In this document: piece after piece, positions 44,277 to 53,317 of the stretch
Numbering within the stretch: position 1 is the first letter of the stretch
Layout of the letters: each line of letters starts with the position of its first letter
From: Rhodoligotrophos defluvii
Lineage (GTDB): Bacteria > Pseudomonadota > Alphaproteobacteria > Rhizobiales > Im1
Reading direction: 5' to 3'
NCBI RefSeq assembly: GCF_005281615.1
Contig: NZ_SZZM01000004.1
Coordinates: 248,001 to 312,000, forward strand
DNA length: 64,000 nt
The notes under the pieces: generated by a model
The model's database searches: none
Seen by the model: the letters and a program-made list of their open reading frames with translations, nothing else
Told to the model about the DNA's origin: nothing
Made by a program: the position numbers and the translations under genes

Positions 44277-46562
44277 CTAGCTTCCGTTCGGGGCACTCAG
44301 GTCGCGCTTGAAGGCGAAGGCGCGGATCACGTTCCCCGTCAGACGGGAGATGTTGTTGTCGTAATTGTTGTGCGACAGGCTTCCCATGTAGGTGATGGAG
44401 CCGACGGAGAACACGGCGCCGCCCTTGGGCGTCTCGAAATAGGTGATATCGGCGCGCACATCCGGGCATTCGGTCCCGCCCTGGTGTGGGTCGACCGCCA
44501 CCAGCTCTTCAATGGCTCGCTGCATCGCATCCGGATGCCCGAAGGACGCGGCGAGCACGGTCGCATTGGGCGGTGTGCCCAGGCGATGATCCGCCCGGTC
44601 GATCTCCCAGCCGGCGGCGCCGCCCATATGCAGGCCGAAATCCCCGAGCACCTCATCCTCGATACCTTCGAAGATGAAGGCCACGGCCGGCTGATAACTG
44701 GCCGGCGTGCGCCGGTAGGCACCCGCTGGCGCAAGACCCGACATCGCGGATGTTCCGATGCCCACCACTGCCTGGGGCGGCAGGCCGCGCGTGCGCCACA
44801 GGCCGCCGAACTCACCGGTCTGGCTGTGATGGCATTCGCCCGGTTCGGAGGTCCAGGTGCGCGACCCGGTATACCCTCTCCGGATCTCCATCAGGTGCGG
44901 CCGCTCGGCATCGATGGAGGTCACCCAGTAGAAGCCATTGCCGCCGAGATACATGAGCCGCCCGCCCTCAGCGAGATAGGCTTGCAAGGCCGTCATCATC
45001 TGCGTGGTCCAGTATTCCGGATGGGCCCCGGTGACGATGACCTTGTAGCGGTCCAGCAGTGACTTGCCCTCATCGTGCAGAAGCACATCATCGATCACGT
45101 CGAAGGGCAGCTGCTTTTCTTCGAGCCAGTCGACCAGATAAAGGTCGCAAGACAGTAGGTGGGGGAAGCGGAACTCCAGGTTCGGCTTGTTGTAGCGCGG
45201 CCGGATATTGACCAGCGGGCGCAGCCAAGAGGCATAGCAGACGGGGCTGCCGTCGCTGTGATGCTCGTAAAGCGACCTGAGCCGGTGCCGCGGCACATAG
45301 CGGAGGATCGACTCTTCATAGGGGGTCGCCAGCTTGGCCAAATCCTCGAGGATTTCCGCGGAAGGCGTGCTGGTGAGGTGCCCCTCTTCGAAGATCAGGT
45401 TGTTGTTGGCATAGGCGAGGTAGGTGAGGCTCGGAATGAGGAAGCCGATCGGCGCCGTCGCCCGACCGGTTGGCGGCCGCACGATGAACGGCACGTAGTC
45501 CTCCGCGCCATCGGTCGTGAGGTGGAAGGCATAGATGCCCGACGGCCAGTCCTCGGGCACAGTGAGATGGATGTCCGGCGTCCAGCCGACGTCCTCCAGG
45601 TCATCGTCGTGGAAGTGGATCGCGCCATATTGCTCGGGTGCGGAGCGATAGTCCTGTTCGACCGCAGCCCAGTTGTGCCCGGTCACGGCCCGCGCCGGCA
45701 TGTTGTGGATGGCGCCGTGGAGCTGGTTTGGTGACCGGTCGAAAGCCACCGCGCTGCTGATGCCGACGGAAAAATCCCAAGCCGCCACCACGCCCGGCAT
45801 CCGCTCAGGCCCCTGCGCGCCGGAACGAAGGGCGTCCAGCTCGGCATCGGCGAGTGCGCGCTCGAACACCATTGGCCGGTCGATTTTGCCATTGAAATGA
45901 TGCTGAATGGCCGATGGTTGTTCCGACGGTACCCGATGGCTCGCGGCAATCAGGAACGGGACCTCGGGAATGCCTGGCTTGGTCGCCGCCACGTGCCGTT
46001 CCGTACGGCCCGTGATGGGCAGCCCCGGCCACTCGTGCTTGGCGAATTGGTCGAGGATGAGCTTCCCCTGTTCTGCATCGAAGCGGCAGGCGACGAATGT
46101 CCATTCCCGCTCGCGCAATGAGTGCTTGCTCCGCAAAGACACAGCAGGGCTTTGCAGTCCTTCACCCATCCGGGCGGTGAGACAACCACCTTCACCGATC
46201 TCCAATGCGAAGCCGCACTGGCCTTCTTCGACCCGCCGCGACATGAGGGCGGCCGGGGCGGCTGCCAGTAGGGTGGGGTAGATCCAGCAGCACAGGGTGA
46301 AGCTACGCAGCCTGTCGAATGGCCCGCACTCGGCTACAGAAATATAAGACCCGGGATGGATCCCCTGGACATGCCCGGCATATGTCCCATCGATGCCGGA
46401 GGCGACCGGCCTCGCGCGAAAGCCGGGGCCTGAAGGGTTCACGTCACCATGGCGCAGTTGCAGGATTTCGGCGCGATACGCCGGCGCTTCGCAGCTCACC
46501 ATGCAGGCGAGCCGCTCTCCCGGCGCCACGGCGAACCGATGCACGTAGCCGACGATCTTCAT
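44277..46562 (-). CDS. N,N-dimethylformamidase large-subunit-like protein
   Basis: The 761-residue protein has an N-terminal region with a LamG-like beta domain (about residues 65-245, with SFTLCCWIYPTLL and HFNGKIDRPMVFERAL). A C-terminal catalytic domain of the dimethylformamidase beta-subunit family follows, with SLTYLAYANNN, RPRYNKPNLEFRFPHLLSCD, TGAHPEYW and GGNGFYW. The Paracoccus enzyme uses a mononuclear iron bound by two Tyr and one Glu; the HPE segment and flanking Tyr residues fit that site. No small-subunit gene is visible. GGAGG precedes the ATG, 26 bp after the flavoprotein gene. Its stop abuts the Rieske stop. Confidence 0.87.
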   Translation of the reverse strand: MKIVGYVHRFAVAPGERLACMVSCEAPAYRAEILQLRHGDVNPSGPGFRARPVASGIDGTYAGHVQGIHPGSYISVAECGPFDRLRSFTLCCWIYPTLLAAAPAALMSRRVEEGQCGFALEIGEGGCLTARMGEGLQSPAVSLRSKHSLREREWTFVACRFDAEQGKLILDQFAKHEWPGLPITGRTERHVAATKPGIPEVPFLIAASHRVPSEQPSAIQHHFNGKIDRPMVFERALADAELDALRSGAQGPERMPGVVAAWDFSVGISSAVAFDRSPNQLHGAIHNMPARAVTGHNWAAVEQDYRSAPEQYGAIHFHDDDLEDVGWTPDIHLTVPEDWPSGIYAFHLTTDGAEDYVPFIVRPPTGRATAPIGFLIPSLTYLAYANNNLIFEEGHLTSTPSAEILEDLAKLATPYEESILRYVPRHRLRSLYEHHSDGSPVCYASWLRPLVNIRPRYNKPNLEFRFPHLLSCDLYLVDWLEEKQLPFDVIDDVLLHDEGKSLLDRYKVIVTGAHPEYWTTQMMTALQAYLAEGGRLMYLGGNGFYWVTSIDAERPHLMEIRRGYTGSRTWTSEPGECHHSQTGEFGGLWRTRGLPPQAVVGIGTSAMSGLAPAGAYRRTPASYQPAVAFIFEGIEDEVLGDFGLHMGGAAGWEIDRADHRLGTPPNATVLAASFGHPDAMQRAIEELVAVDPHQGGTECPDVRADITYFETPKGGAVFSVGSITYMGSLSHNNYDNNISRLTGNVIRAFAFKRDLSAPNGS

Positions 46563-46588
46563 CAAGACCTCCGCGTCTGCCGGGCTTG

Positions 46589-48931
46589 TTAGGCGCGAGA
46601 GGGAAGGGGAAAGAGCGGTCGCGCGACACCACCGGCCAGTACGGCCAGCTCGGTGCCCGCCGCGACAGGGGCCTCGATCAGGGCCATGAGCACCGTGTCG
46701 TCGCCACCGTCGCCGCCAGCCGCGACACTGGTCACGTGGCCGACCCGCGCGCCGTCGGCCAGAAGCGGTGCGTGCAGCAACCCATCCCCGCGATATCCAG
46801 GCAGCCTGAAGACGAAGCTGCGCCGCAGGGCACGCTCCTGATTGTGAGTGAGAACGGCATCCCGGCCGAGAAACACCCTATTGTGCTCAGGTTCGAGGAG
46901 GTCCATCAGACCAGTCGATCCCAAATCCGTGAACGGCGTGACGTCGATGCCAAAGCGCGGCATTCCGTTGCGGGTGGCGAGCGTGGCAGCGGCAAGGCTC
47001 CCGGCATGGCGCAGTCCGAAATGCTCGCCCTTGTCGATGATCGCCCGATAGGCGCAGACGGCGAATTCGGTGTGCATCAGCAGGAACACTCCGGTCAGCC
47101 CGGCCACGGTCAAGGCGTGCGCTGGGGCGAAGCCGAGCTGGATCGGCTGCAGCGATGGTCCCTCGGGATCGTAACCCTCCGCGGCGGCCGCAACGAGCGC
47201 TGCAGCATGCGGACCGACCAGGCGCAGGCAGGCCCAGCCCGAGGTCACGTCCACGAGCGCGACGGTCCCATCCGGACGGTGGCGCTCTACCCAAGCCTTG
47301 AGGCGGGTGCTCTGTTCGGCTTCCGTGAACAGGAGATAGCCGTTCTCCTTGAGCCCGACGACCACCGGCAACGCTTCCAAGCCGCCGAACCGGTTGAGGA
47401 ACGGCGCCAGTCGCGCCTCGCCAACAGCCACTCGGGGGGCTCCGCTCAGGTGCCGCAACGTCTGCTCGGCCGCCGGACCTTCGAGATGCAGGACACAGTC
47501 GCTGGACCGGTCGAACAGCGCCACGGCGGTTTCCGCGGCTTGCACTTCCTCGGCCACAGCGACTGCTCCAGGTTCGCCCTTGCCGAACCAGATCGGGCAT
47601 TCCCAGCTCTGCACGGTGGTGAATTGAGCGCCTTGCGCCGCCATGGCCTCGTGCAGCGGCGAAAGCCTGATCTGCCGGGTGTTGTCGAAATCAAGCTCCG
47701 GCTCGGGGAAACGGCACATATGGGTGACGACTTCGCTCGCCCTCTGGCGGAGATAGGGCCGGCCCGCTTGTGCTTCACCGAAGCGACGGATGTCGAGCTT
47801 GGTCACGTCCATGCTCGGCCGTCCGTCCATGATCCATTCGGCGGTCAGGCGGCCCACCGCGCCCGACAGGGCAATCCCGGAAGAGTTCATGCCGGCGGCC
47901 ACGAACAGGCCGCCAACCGCTGGCGCCTCGCCCAGCACCATCTGCATGTCCGGGGTGAAGCTTTCCGGGCCGTTGATGACGGTGCGCACCTCCGCGGTCT
48001 GCATCACCGGAAAGCGCTCCAGGGCGGCCTCCATGTTGGGCTCGATCTGCTCCCAATTGACATCGAATAGGCCGAAGGAGAAATCATCCGGCAGTTCGGC
48101 CGGTGACACCGGTATGGCATTGATGTCGAAGAAGCCGAGCAGCAGCCCGCCCACGTCTTCCCGGCCGTAGCACTTCTCGTCATAGGAGAGGAACATGGGC
48201 ATGTCCCGGGTGATGACGTCGATAGGCTTGGTCAGCAGATAGTGATGCTGAACCGCGTGCAGCGGAATGTGCACGCCGGCCAAGGTGCCAAGGTCCGACG
48301 ACCACATGCCGGCGGCGATCACCGCATGCTCGCAGATGATCTCGCCGTGTTTCGTCAAGACCGCATGGATGCGGCCGTTTCGGGTGGCGAAGCCGGTGGC
48401 CGGCGTATCCTCGAACACCCGGGCGCTTCGCAGCCTGGCGCCGCGCGCCATGGCCGTGGCCAGATCGGTAGGATTGATGCGGCCATCGCCCGGCACCCAT
48501 AGGCCGCCCTCAAGACCTTTCGCACTGACCACCGGAAGCTTGGCGGCGACCTCCGCCGGCGTCATAGGCTCCAGCTCGATGCCGCGGACCTGGCCCAGCG
48601 GCTTGAGGCCACGAAAGATCTCCATCCGCCGCTTCTCGGTTGTGAAGAAAACCCGGCCCGTCTGCCGCCAGCCGAGGGCTTGGCCGGTTTCCGCCTCGAG
48701 CTTGGGATAAAGGCCGACCGAATAGGCGATCATGTCGCTGATCAGCGGGTCGGCGCGATAGGTCTCCATGTTCCCGGCAGCATGCCACGTGGTTCCGCTG
48801 CCGAGCTTCGAGCGCTCGAGCAGCACCACGTCGGTGCAACCCAGCGCGGCCAAGTGGTAGGCTATGCTGCAGCCGACCACGCCGCCGCCGATCACCACGA
48901 CACGGGCATGACTGGGCAACTCGGTGCTCAT
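46589..48931 (-). CDS. Dimethylglycine/sarcosine-dehydrogenase-like flavoprotein with GcvT-like domain
   Basis: The 780-residue protein has an N-terminal DAO domain with GGGVVGCSIAYHL and GTTWHAAG, whose His50 is the residue that binds FAD covalently in dimethylglycine and sarcosine dehydrogenases. A C-terminal folate-type aminomethyltransferase (GcvT) region starts near residue 420, with SLAAATLATRNGMPRFG and HNRVFLGRDAVL. Such enzymes oxidise N-methyl groups and pass the one-carbon unit to tetrahydrofolate. GGGGGAAA precedes the ATG. It is first in an operon with the dimethylformamidase-like gene, which suggests that a methylamide or methylamine is processed. Confidence 0.9.
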   Translation of the reverse strand: MSTELPSHARVVVIGGGVVGCSIAYHLAALGCTDVVLLERSKLGSGTTWHAAGNMETYRADPLISDMIAYSVGLYPKLEAETGQALGWRQTGRVFFTTEKRRMEIFRGLKPLGQVRGIELEPMTPAEVAAKLPVVSAKGLEGGLWVPGDGRINPTDLATAMARGARLRSARVFEDTPATGFATRNGRIHAVLTKHGEIICEHAVIAAGMWSSDLGTLAGVHIPLHAVQHHYLLTKPIDVITRDMPMFLSYDEKCYGREDVGGLLLGFFDINAIPVSPAELPDDFSFGLFDVNWEQIEPNMEAALERFPVMQTAEVRTVINGPESFTPDMQMVLGEAPAVGGLFVAAGMNSSGIALSGAVGRLTAEWIMDGRPSMDVTKLDIRRFGEAQAGRPYLRQRASEVVTHMCRFPEPELDFDNTRQIRLSPLHEAMAAQGAQFTTVQSWECPIWFGKGEPGAVAVAEEVQAAETAVALFDRSSDCVLHLEGPAAEQTLRHLSGAPRVAVGEARLAPFLNRFGGLEALPVVVGLKENGYLLFTEAEQSTRLKAWVERHRPDGTVALVDVTSGWACLRLVGPHAAALVAAAAEGYDPEGPSLQPIQLGFAPAHALTVAGLTGVFLLMHTEFAVCAYRAIIDKGEHFGLRHAGSLAAATLATRNGMPRFGIDVTPFTDLGSTGLMDLLEPEHNRVFLGRDAVLTHNQERALRRSFVFRLPGYRGDGLLHAPLLADGARVGHVTSVAAGGDGGDDTVLMALIEAPVAAGTELAVLAGGVARPLFPLPSRA

Positions 48932-49010
48932 GGATTTCCCCCTGGGCGGCTCACGATGCACCCGTTTTGGCCGGGGCTATCTGCGTTATTGGCCGCTCTC
49001 ATTCCACATC

Positions 49011-49057
49011 ACTATTTATGCGCGTCTGTTCTCTGTCAAGCAACATTGGTGCATGAC
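49011..49057 (-). promoter_or_regulatory. Promoter and 23-bp dyad operator of the flavoprotein/dimethylformamidase operon
   Basis: On the minus strand TTGACA (49039-49034) and AATAGT (49016-49011) are 17 nt apart. The -35 is inside the dyad GTCAAGCAAC (49035-49044), ATT, GGTGCATGAC (49048-49057). This matches the site at 35354-35376 in 20 of 23 positions and lies 104 bp before the start codon. Confidence 0.7.
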
Positions 49058-49073
49058 AGTGGTTGCGAGATGT

Positions 49074-49102
49074 GATACCCATGCTGGAGGGACAGGGGTA
49101 TC
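49074..49102. promoter_or_regulatory. Inverted repeat in the divergent region
   Basis: GATACCC (49074-49080) and GGGTATC (49096-49102) form a perfect 7-bp inverted repeat with a 15-nt spacer. It lies in the 361-bp gap between the flavoprotein gene and the second polyamine-type importer. It could be a second operator; the remainder of the gap holds no gene. Confidence 0.4.
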
Positions 49103-49189
49103 GCGCGACAGTCGTAGGGTCGGCCAACAGACAGGCACTGGAGCCGGGTCGTTCTGCCTTTGCTGTAATTCTTCCGGTTCGCCACTAAA

Positions 49190-49199
49190 GTTGCTTGAC
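49190..49199 (+). promoter_or_regulatory. Half-site of the 23-bp dyad upstream of the second polyamine-type ABC operon
   Basis: GTTGCTTGAC is one arm of the dyad found at 35354 and 49035, here reading toward the importer genes and lying 94 bp before the first start codon. It includes a -35-like TTGACC. No fitting -10 at 16-18 nt was found and the second arm is degenerate, so this is weaker than the other two. Confidence 0.4.
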
Positions 49200-49292
49200 C
49201 GTTTATCCGGCGTTATTCAGGCTGAGTGCACCACCTCAGCTTTTGCGTAGAAAAACGAGACCAGCACGAGAGCTGTTACTGGGGAGGATATC

Positions 49293-50336
49293 ATGAAACG
49301 ACAGCTTGGCATTGTGGGCACGCTGGCAGCGCTCGCCCATCTTCTCACGCCGCCAGCACAAGCGACCGAAACGATCGTCTATGCCGGCTATGGTGGCACC
49401 TATCAGGAAGCTGTGCGAAAGGGCGCGCTGGAGCCGCTGGCAAAGGAAATGGGCATAACCATCCGCGAAGAGACGATCAGTTCGCTCGCCGATGTGAAGG
49501 TGCAGGTGGAAGCCGGCAGTCCTTCGATGGATCTGTCCGAGGCCAATGTGAACGATTGTCTGGTCGGCTCCCAGCAAAACCTTTGGGAACCGCTCGACTA
49601 TAGCGTCATCGATACGTCCGGCATCGATCCGGCGGTGGTCAAGAAGGACTGGGTGGGCGGCCTGACCAACTGGTCGACGGTGTTGGCCTACAGCACCAAG
49701 AAATATGGCGATAATCCGCCGAAGAGCTGGGCTGATTTCTGGGATGTCGAGAAGTTCCCGGGCACGCGGGCCATGTGGAACAACCCCTATCACAACGTGG
49801 AAATCGCGCTGCTTGCAGATGGGGTTGCGCCGGACAAGCTCTATCCGCTCGATCTCGAGCGGGCCTTCCGGAAGCTCCGGGAAATCAAGCCGCACATCAC
49901 GGTCTGGTACACCTCCGGCGGCCAGGCGACCCAGCTCTTGACCGACGGTGAAATCGACATGATGCCGTTCTGGAACGGGCGTGTTGCCAAGGTGATCGAG
50001 GATGGTGCGCCGGTGGCCCTCACCTTCAACCAGGGCATCCTCGCCTTCGATTGCATGGTGGTGCCGCGGGGCGCCAAGAACAAGGAACTGGCCATGAAGG
50101 TGCTGAACCGGCTGCTCGCGCCGGACATGCAGGCCGCCATCCCCCAATTCATCGCCTATGGTCCCGTGAACAGCAAGGCCTACGAGACGGGCAAGATCAC
50201 GCCGGAGATCGCGGAGACCCTGCCGTCAGCGCCGCAGAACCTGAAGGTTCAGGTCCCGGTGAATGACGAGTGGTGGGGGGACCTGAAGAACGCCGAGAAG
50301 GTCCAGGAAATGTGGACGCAGCTGGTTCAGGAATAG
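49293..50336 (+). CDS. Polyamine-type ABC transporter substrate-binding protein
   Basis: The 347-residue PotD/SBP_bac_8-like protein has a Sec signal peptide ending near AQA-TETI (about residue 24). The mature part has IVYAGYGGTYQEAVRKGALE, KSWADFWDVEKFPGTRAMW and WNGRVAKVIEDGAPV. GGGGAGG precedes the ATG. It starts the second polyamine-type importer operon. The overall pattern is similar to the protein at 36335-37402 but the two are clearly diverged, so they may bind different amines. Confidence 0.9.
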   Translation: MKRQLGIVGTLAALAHLLTPPAQATETIVYAGYGGTYQEAVRKGALEPLAKEMGITIREETISSLADVKVQVEAGSPSMDLSEANVNDCLVGSQQNLWEPLDYSVIDTSGIDPAVVKKDWVGGLTNWSTVLAYSTKKYGDNPPKSWADFWDVEKFPGTRAMWNNPYHNVEIALLADGVAPDKLYPLDLERAFRKLREIKPHITVWYTSGGQATQLLTDGEIDMMPFWNGRVAKVIEDGAPVALTFNQGILAFDCMVVPRGAKNKELAMKVLNRLLAPDMQAAIPQFIAYGPVNSKAYETGKITPEIAETLPSAPQNLKVQVPVNDEWWGDLKNAEKVQEMWTQLVQE

Positions 50337-50362
50337 CCGGCCGGCCCACTCGACGAGCTCCT

Positions 50363-50389
50363 GCCCGCATCGGCCGCGCCGGTGCGGGC
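50363..50389 (+). terminator. Intercistronic hairpin after the binding-protein gene
   Basis: GCCCGCA (50363-50369) pairs with TGCGGGC (50383-50389), and the inner CGGC (50371-50374) pairs with GCCG (50378-50381) around a 3-nt loop. It lies 26 bp past the binding-protein stop and 41 bp before the ATPase start. No U-tract follows. Confidence 0.6.
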
Positions 50390-50430
50390 GCTGTGCCCCT
50401 GGATAGCACACAGGTTCGAATGCGTTCGAC

Positions 50431-51516
50431 ATGACCGCCACCACACCTGCGCGTTCACTGCCGATCAAAATCGAGGCGCTTACCAAGGTCTATGGGAGCG
50501 CCCATGCCCTGGCCGGCGTCAGCCTCGACATCATGGCAGGCGAGTTCCTGACCTTGCTGGGGCCTTCCGGCTCGGGAAAGACCACGCTGCTGATGGCGCT
50601 GGCGGGGTTCGTCCATCCGGATTCCGGCCGCATCAGGTTCGGCGAGACAGAAGTGACCTTGCTGCCGCCGCACAAGCGCAATGTGGGCATGGTCTTTCAG
50701 AACTATGCCCTGTTTCCGCACATGACGGTGCTGGAAAACGTCAAGTATCCGCTGAAGCTGCGCGGCATCAAGGGTAGCGAAGCGGAACAGCGCGCCGAAC
50801 GGGCGCTGGGTTTGGTGCAGCTCGACGGCTTCGGCAACCGCCGGATCGACCAGCTCTCCGGCGGCCAGCAGCAGCGGGTCGCGCTCGCCCGGGCCATCGT
50901 CTTCGAGCCGCCGGTCCTGCTGATGGACGAGCCGCTCTCGGCGCTCGACAAGAAGCTGCGCGAGGCGATGCAGGTTGAAATTCGGCGGCTGCACGAGCGC
51001 GTCGGCGCAACCACCGTCTATGTCACCCACGACCAGCACGAAGCGCTGGCCATGTCCGACCGGGTGGCGGTTCTGAGCCAGGGGCGGTTGCAGCAAGTCG
51101 GGCCGCCTGAAGAGATCTACCAGCACCCCGCCAACCTGTTCGTGGCGGACTTCATCGGCGATTCCCACGTATTCCCGGTTCAACGGGAAAACGGCCGGAT
51201 CCTGCTTGGATCGCGTCCATTGAACCCGCCCGGTTCGATCCCGGACGGGCCGCTGATGCTGGTGGTGCGGCCGGAGAAGCTCAACCTGCTGAATGGACCG
51301 TCGAGCTCCGACATGAACGAACTGGACGGGCTTGTGAGCCGGAAGGTTTTCGTGGGCGATGCGGTCATCGTCTTCGTTACGCTGGCAAACGGCCCGGAGC
51401 TCACGGTCAAGGTTCAGACGCGGCACGGCCTGACCGATACGCTTCCTGATCCCGGCCAGCCCATCAGGCTCGGTCTGCACCAGGCCGACACGATCCTGCT
51501 GCCGGCGGAGAGGTGA
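50431..51516 (+). CDS. Polyamine-type ABC transporter ATPase, PotA-like
   Basis: The 361-residue ATPase has Walker A GPSGSGKTT, signature LSGGQQQRVALARAI, Walker B LLMDEPLSALD, H-loop VTHD and a TOBE_2 domain with LMLVVRPEKLNLL. It overlaps the following permease gene by 4 bp if the GTG start of that gene is used. Confidence 0.93.
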   Translation: MTATTPARSLPIKIEALTKVYGSAHALAGVSLDIMAGEFLTLLGPSGSGKTTLLMALAGFVHPDSGRIRFGETEVTLLPPHKRNVGMVFQNYALFPHMTVLENVKYPLKLRGIKGSEAEQRAERALGLVQLDGFGNRRIDQLSGGQQQRVALARAIVFEPPVLLMDEPLSALDKKLREAMQVEIRRLHERVGATTVYVTHDQHEALAMSDRVAVLSQGRLQQVGPPEEIYQHPANLFVADFIGDSHVFPVQRENGRILLGSRPLNPPGSIPDGPLMLVVRPEKLNLLNGPSSSDMNELDGLVSRKVFVGDAVIVFVTLANGPELTVKVQTRHGLTDTLPDPGQPIRLGLHQADTILLPAER

Positions 51517-52406
51517 GGCGCATGGTCAATCCACCCGTGAACGGCGAAGCGCTGCGCGCCTATGCCCGCAAGGAATACTGGAGCGTCCTCGCCTTGAGCT
51601 TTCCGGCGCTCCTGCTGGTTTCAGTCGTGCTTTTTCTCCCGACCGGATGGCTGTTCGCCTTGTCGTTCTTCGACGATGCCGGTCAGTTGTCCTTGGTGAA
51701 CTACCAGCGCCTGGTCGAGCAGCCGTCCTATCTCCGGGTGTTCCAAACCACGTTCCTGCTCAGCCTGGCCGTCACCTTCTTCACCGTGCTCATCGGCTAT
51801 CCCCTGGCCTATCTGCTGTCGCAGCTGCCCCGGCGCGTCGCCAATTTCTGCCTGCTGGCGGTTCTGCTGCCGTTCTGGACGTCGCTTCTGGTCCGCACCT
51901 ATGCGTGGCTGGTGCTCCTCCAGCGCAACGGTCTCATCAACACCACGCTTCGGGATCTCGGGCTGACGGACGAGCCGCTCCGGCTGGTGCACAACTTCAC
52001 CGGTGCCGCCATCGGCATGACCCATATCATGGTGCCGTTTCTGGTGCTGCCGCTCTATGCGTCCATGCGCGCGATCAACCCGAATTACGTGAAGGCCGCC
52101 GCCAATCTCGGCGCTGGACCCGCCCGGAGCTTCTGGGACGTTTTCGTGCCGCTATCCCTCCCCGGATTGCTTGCGGGCATCTCCCTCGTGTTCGTGTTGT
52201 GCCTCGGCTTCTATGTGACGCCGGCGCTGCTCGGCGGAGGCAAGGTCATCATGATCGCGCTGCGCATCGATATGAATCTGCGGCTCTATAACAGCTGGGG
52301 CGCGGCAAGCGCCCTCGGCGTGGTGCTGCTCATCGCCACGGGCCTCATTCTCTATCTCGCCAACCGCCTCACCCGGGCCGGTTTTGGCGCCGGCGCGTTT
52401 CGCTGA
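51513..52406 (+). CDS. Polyamine-type ABC transporter permease, PotB-like
   Basis: The 297-residue permease has a first membrane segment at about residues 25-48, then the PotB-type segment LLPFWTSLLVRTYAWLVLLQ and docking loop around AAANLGAGPARSFWDVFVPL. The start is either GTG at 51513, overlapping the ATPase stop (GTGA), or ATG three codons later. It partners the PotC-like protein encoded 2 bp downstream. Confidence 0.9.
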   Translation: MRRMVNPPVNGEALRAYARKEYWSVLALSFPALLLVSVVLFLPTGWLFALSFFDDAGQLSLVNYQRLVEQPSYLRVFQTTFLLSLAVTFFTVLIGYPLAYLLSQLPRRVANFCLLAVLLPFWTSLLVRTYAWLVLLQRNGLINTTLRDLGLTDEPLRLVHNFTGAAIGMTHIMVPFLVLPLYASMRAINPNYVKAAANLGAGPARSFWDVFVPLSLPGLLAGISLVFVLCLGFYVTPALLGGGKVIMIALRIDMNLRLYNSWGAASALGVVLLIATGLILYLANRLTRAGFGAGAFR

Positions 52407-52408
52407 CC

Positions 52409-53215
52409 ATGGCCTCGCACTGGCAAGCCACCCACCGGCAGCGCGCCTGGCTTTATGTGCTCGGCGGCGCGATCATGATGTTCCTGCTGCTGCCCACCTT
52501 GCTGGTCGTGCCGATGTCGTTCTCCGACTCCAGCTTCCTCGGCTTTCCCCCGCCGGGCTGGTCCACGCGATGGTATGAGCACTACTGGAACTCGACCGAA
52601 TGGACCTCTGCGACTTGGGTATCCCTGCGCGTCGCCCTGGTCACGGTGCTCGTCGCCACGCCTCTGGGCACGCTCGCTGCCTATGGCCTGCACATGAGCC
52701 GCGGACCCCTCGCCACCGCCATTTTCTTCGCCTTGGCCACCCCCCTGGTCGTCCCCGTGATCTTCATCGCCATCGGCGTGTTCTATCTCTACTCGCGGCT
52801 AAACCTGCTCTACACGACCACCGGGCTGGTCATCGCCCATTCGACCCTTGCGTTGCCCTTTGTCATGGCGCTGGTGGCCTCGGGTCTCAAGAGCTTCGAC
52901 GAGAATCAGGAGAAAGCCGCCCGCAGCCTTGGCGCACCCCGCTGGCGCGCCTTTCTTACGATCACCTTGCCGCAGATCAGGTTCTCCGTTATCTCAGCCG
53001 CGCTGCTCGCTTTTCTCACCTCCTTCGACGAGGTGATCATCGCGCTGTTGATCTCCGGCGGGCTCAACGAGACCTTGACACGCCGCATGTTCACGACTTT
53101 GCGTGATCAGATCGATCCGACCATCGCCGCCATCTCCACCATCCTGATCGGCATCTCGATCGGCTGCGTTCTGCTGTCCCAGGCTCTGCAGGCCAAGAGC
53201 GACGAGAGGGGGTGA
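52409..53215 (+). CDS. Polyamine-type ABC transporter permease, PotC-like
   Basis: The 268-residue permease has FSDSSFLGFPPPGWSTRWYE in the first loop, AARSLGAPRWRAFLTITLPQ as docking loop and SFDEVIIALLISGG near the end, the PotC pattern. It completes the second importer, followed after about 100 bp by the leucine-dehydrogenase-like gene on the same strand. Confidence 0.92.
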   Translation: MASHWQATHRQRAWLYVLGGAIMMFLLLPTLLVVPMSFSDSSFLGFPPPGWSTRWYEHYWNSTEWTSATWVSLRVALVTVLVATPLGTLAAYGLHMSRGPLATAIFFALATPLVVPVIFIAIGVFYLYSRLNLLYTTTGLVIAHSTLALPFVMALVASGLKSFDENQEKAARSLGAPRWRAFLTITLPQIRFSVISAALLAFLTSFDEVIIALLISGGLNETLTRRMFTTLRDQIDPTIAAISTILIGISIGCVLLSQALQAKSDERG

Positions 53216-53317
53216 ACGACAGCCCCTTCCTTTACGCCGCAAACCGCTTTCCAATCTTTATGGCGGAGCATTTGTGGCCTCTACGGCGTTGTCATGGGAA
53301 GGAGCTGGGAGTCATTG

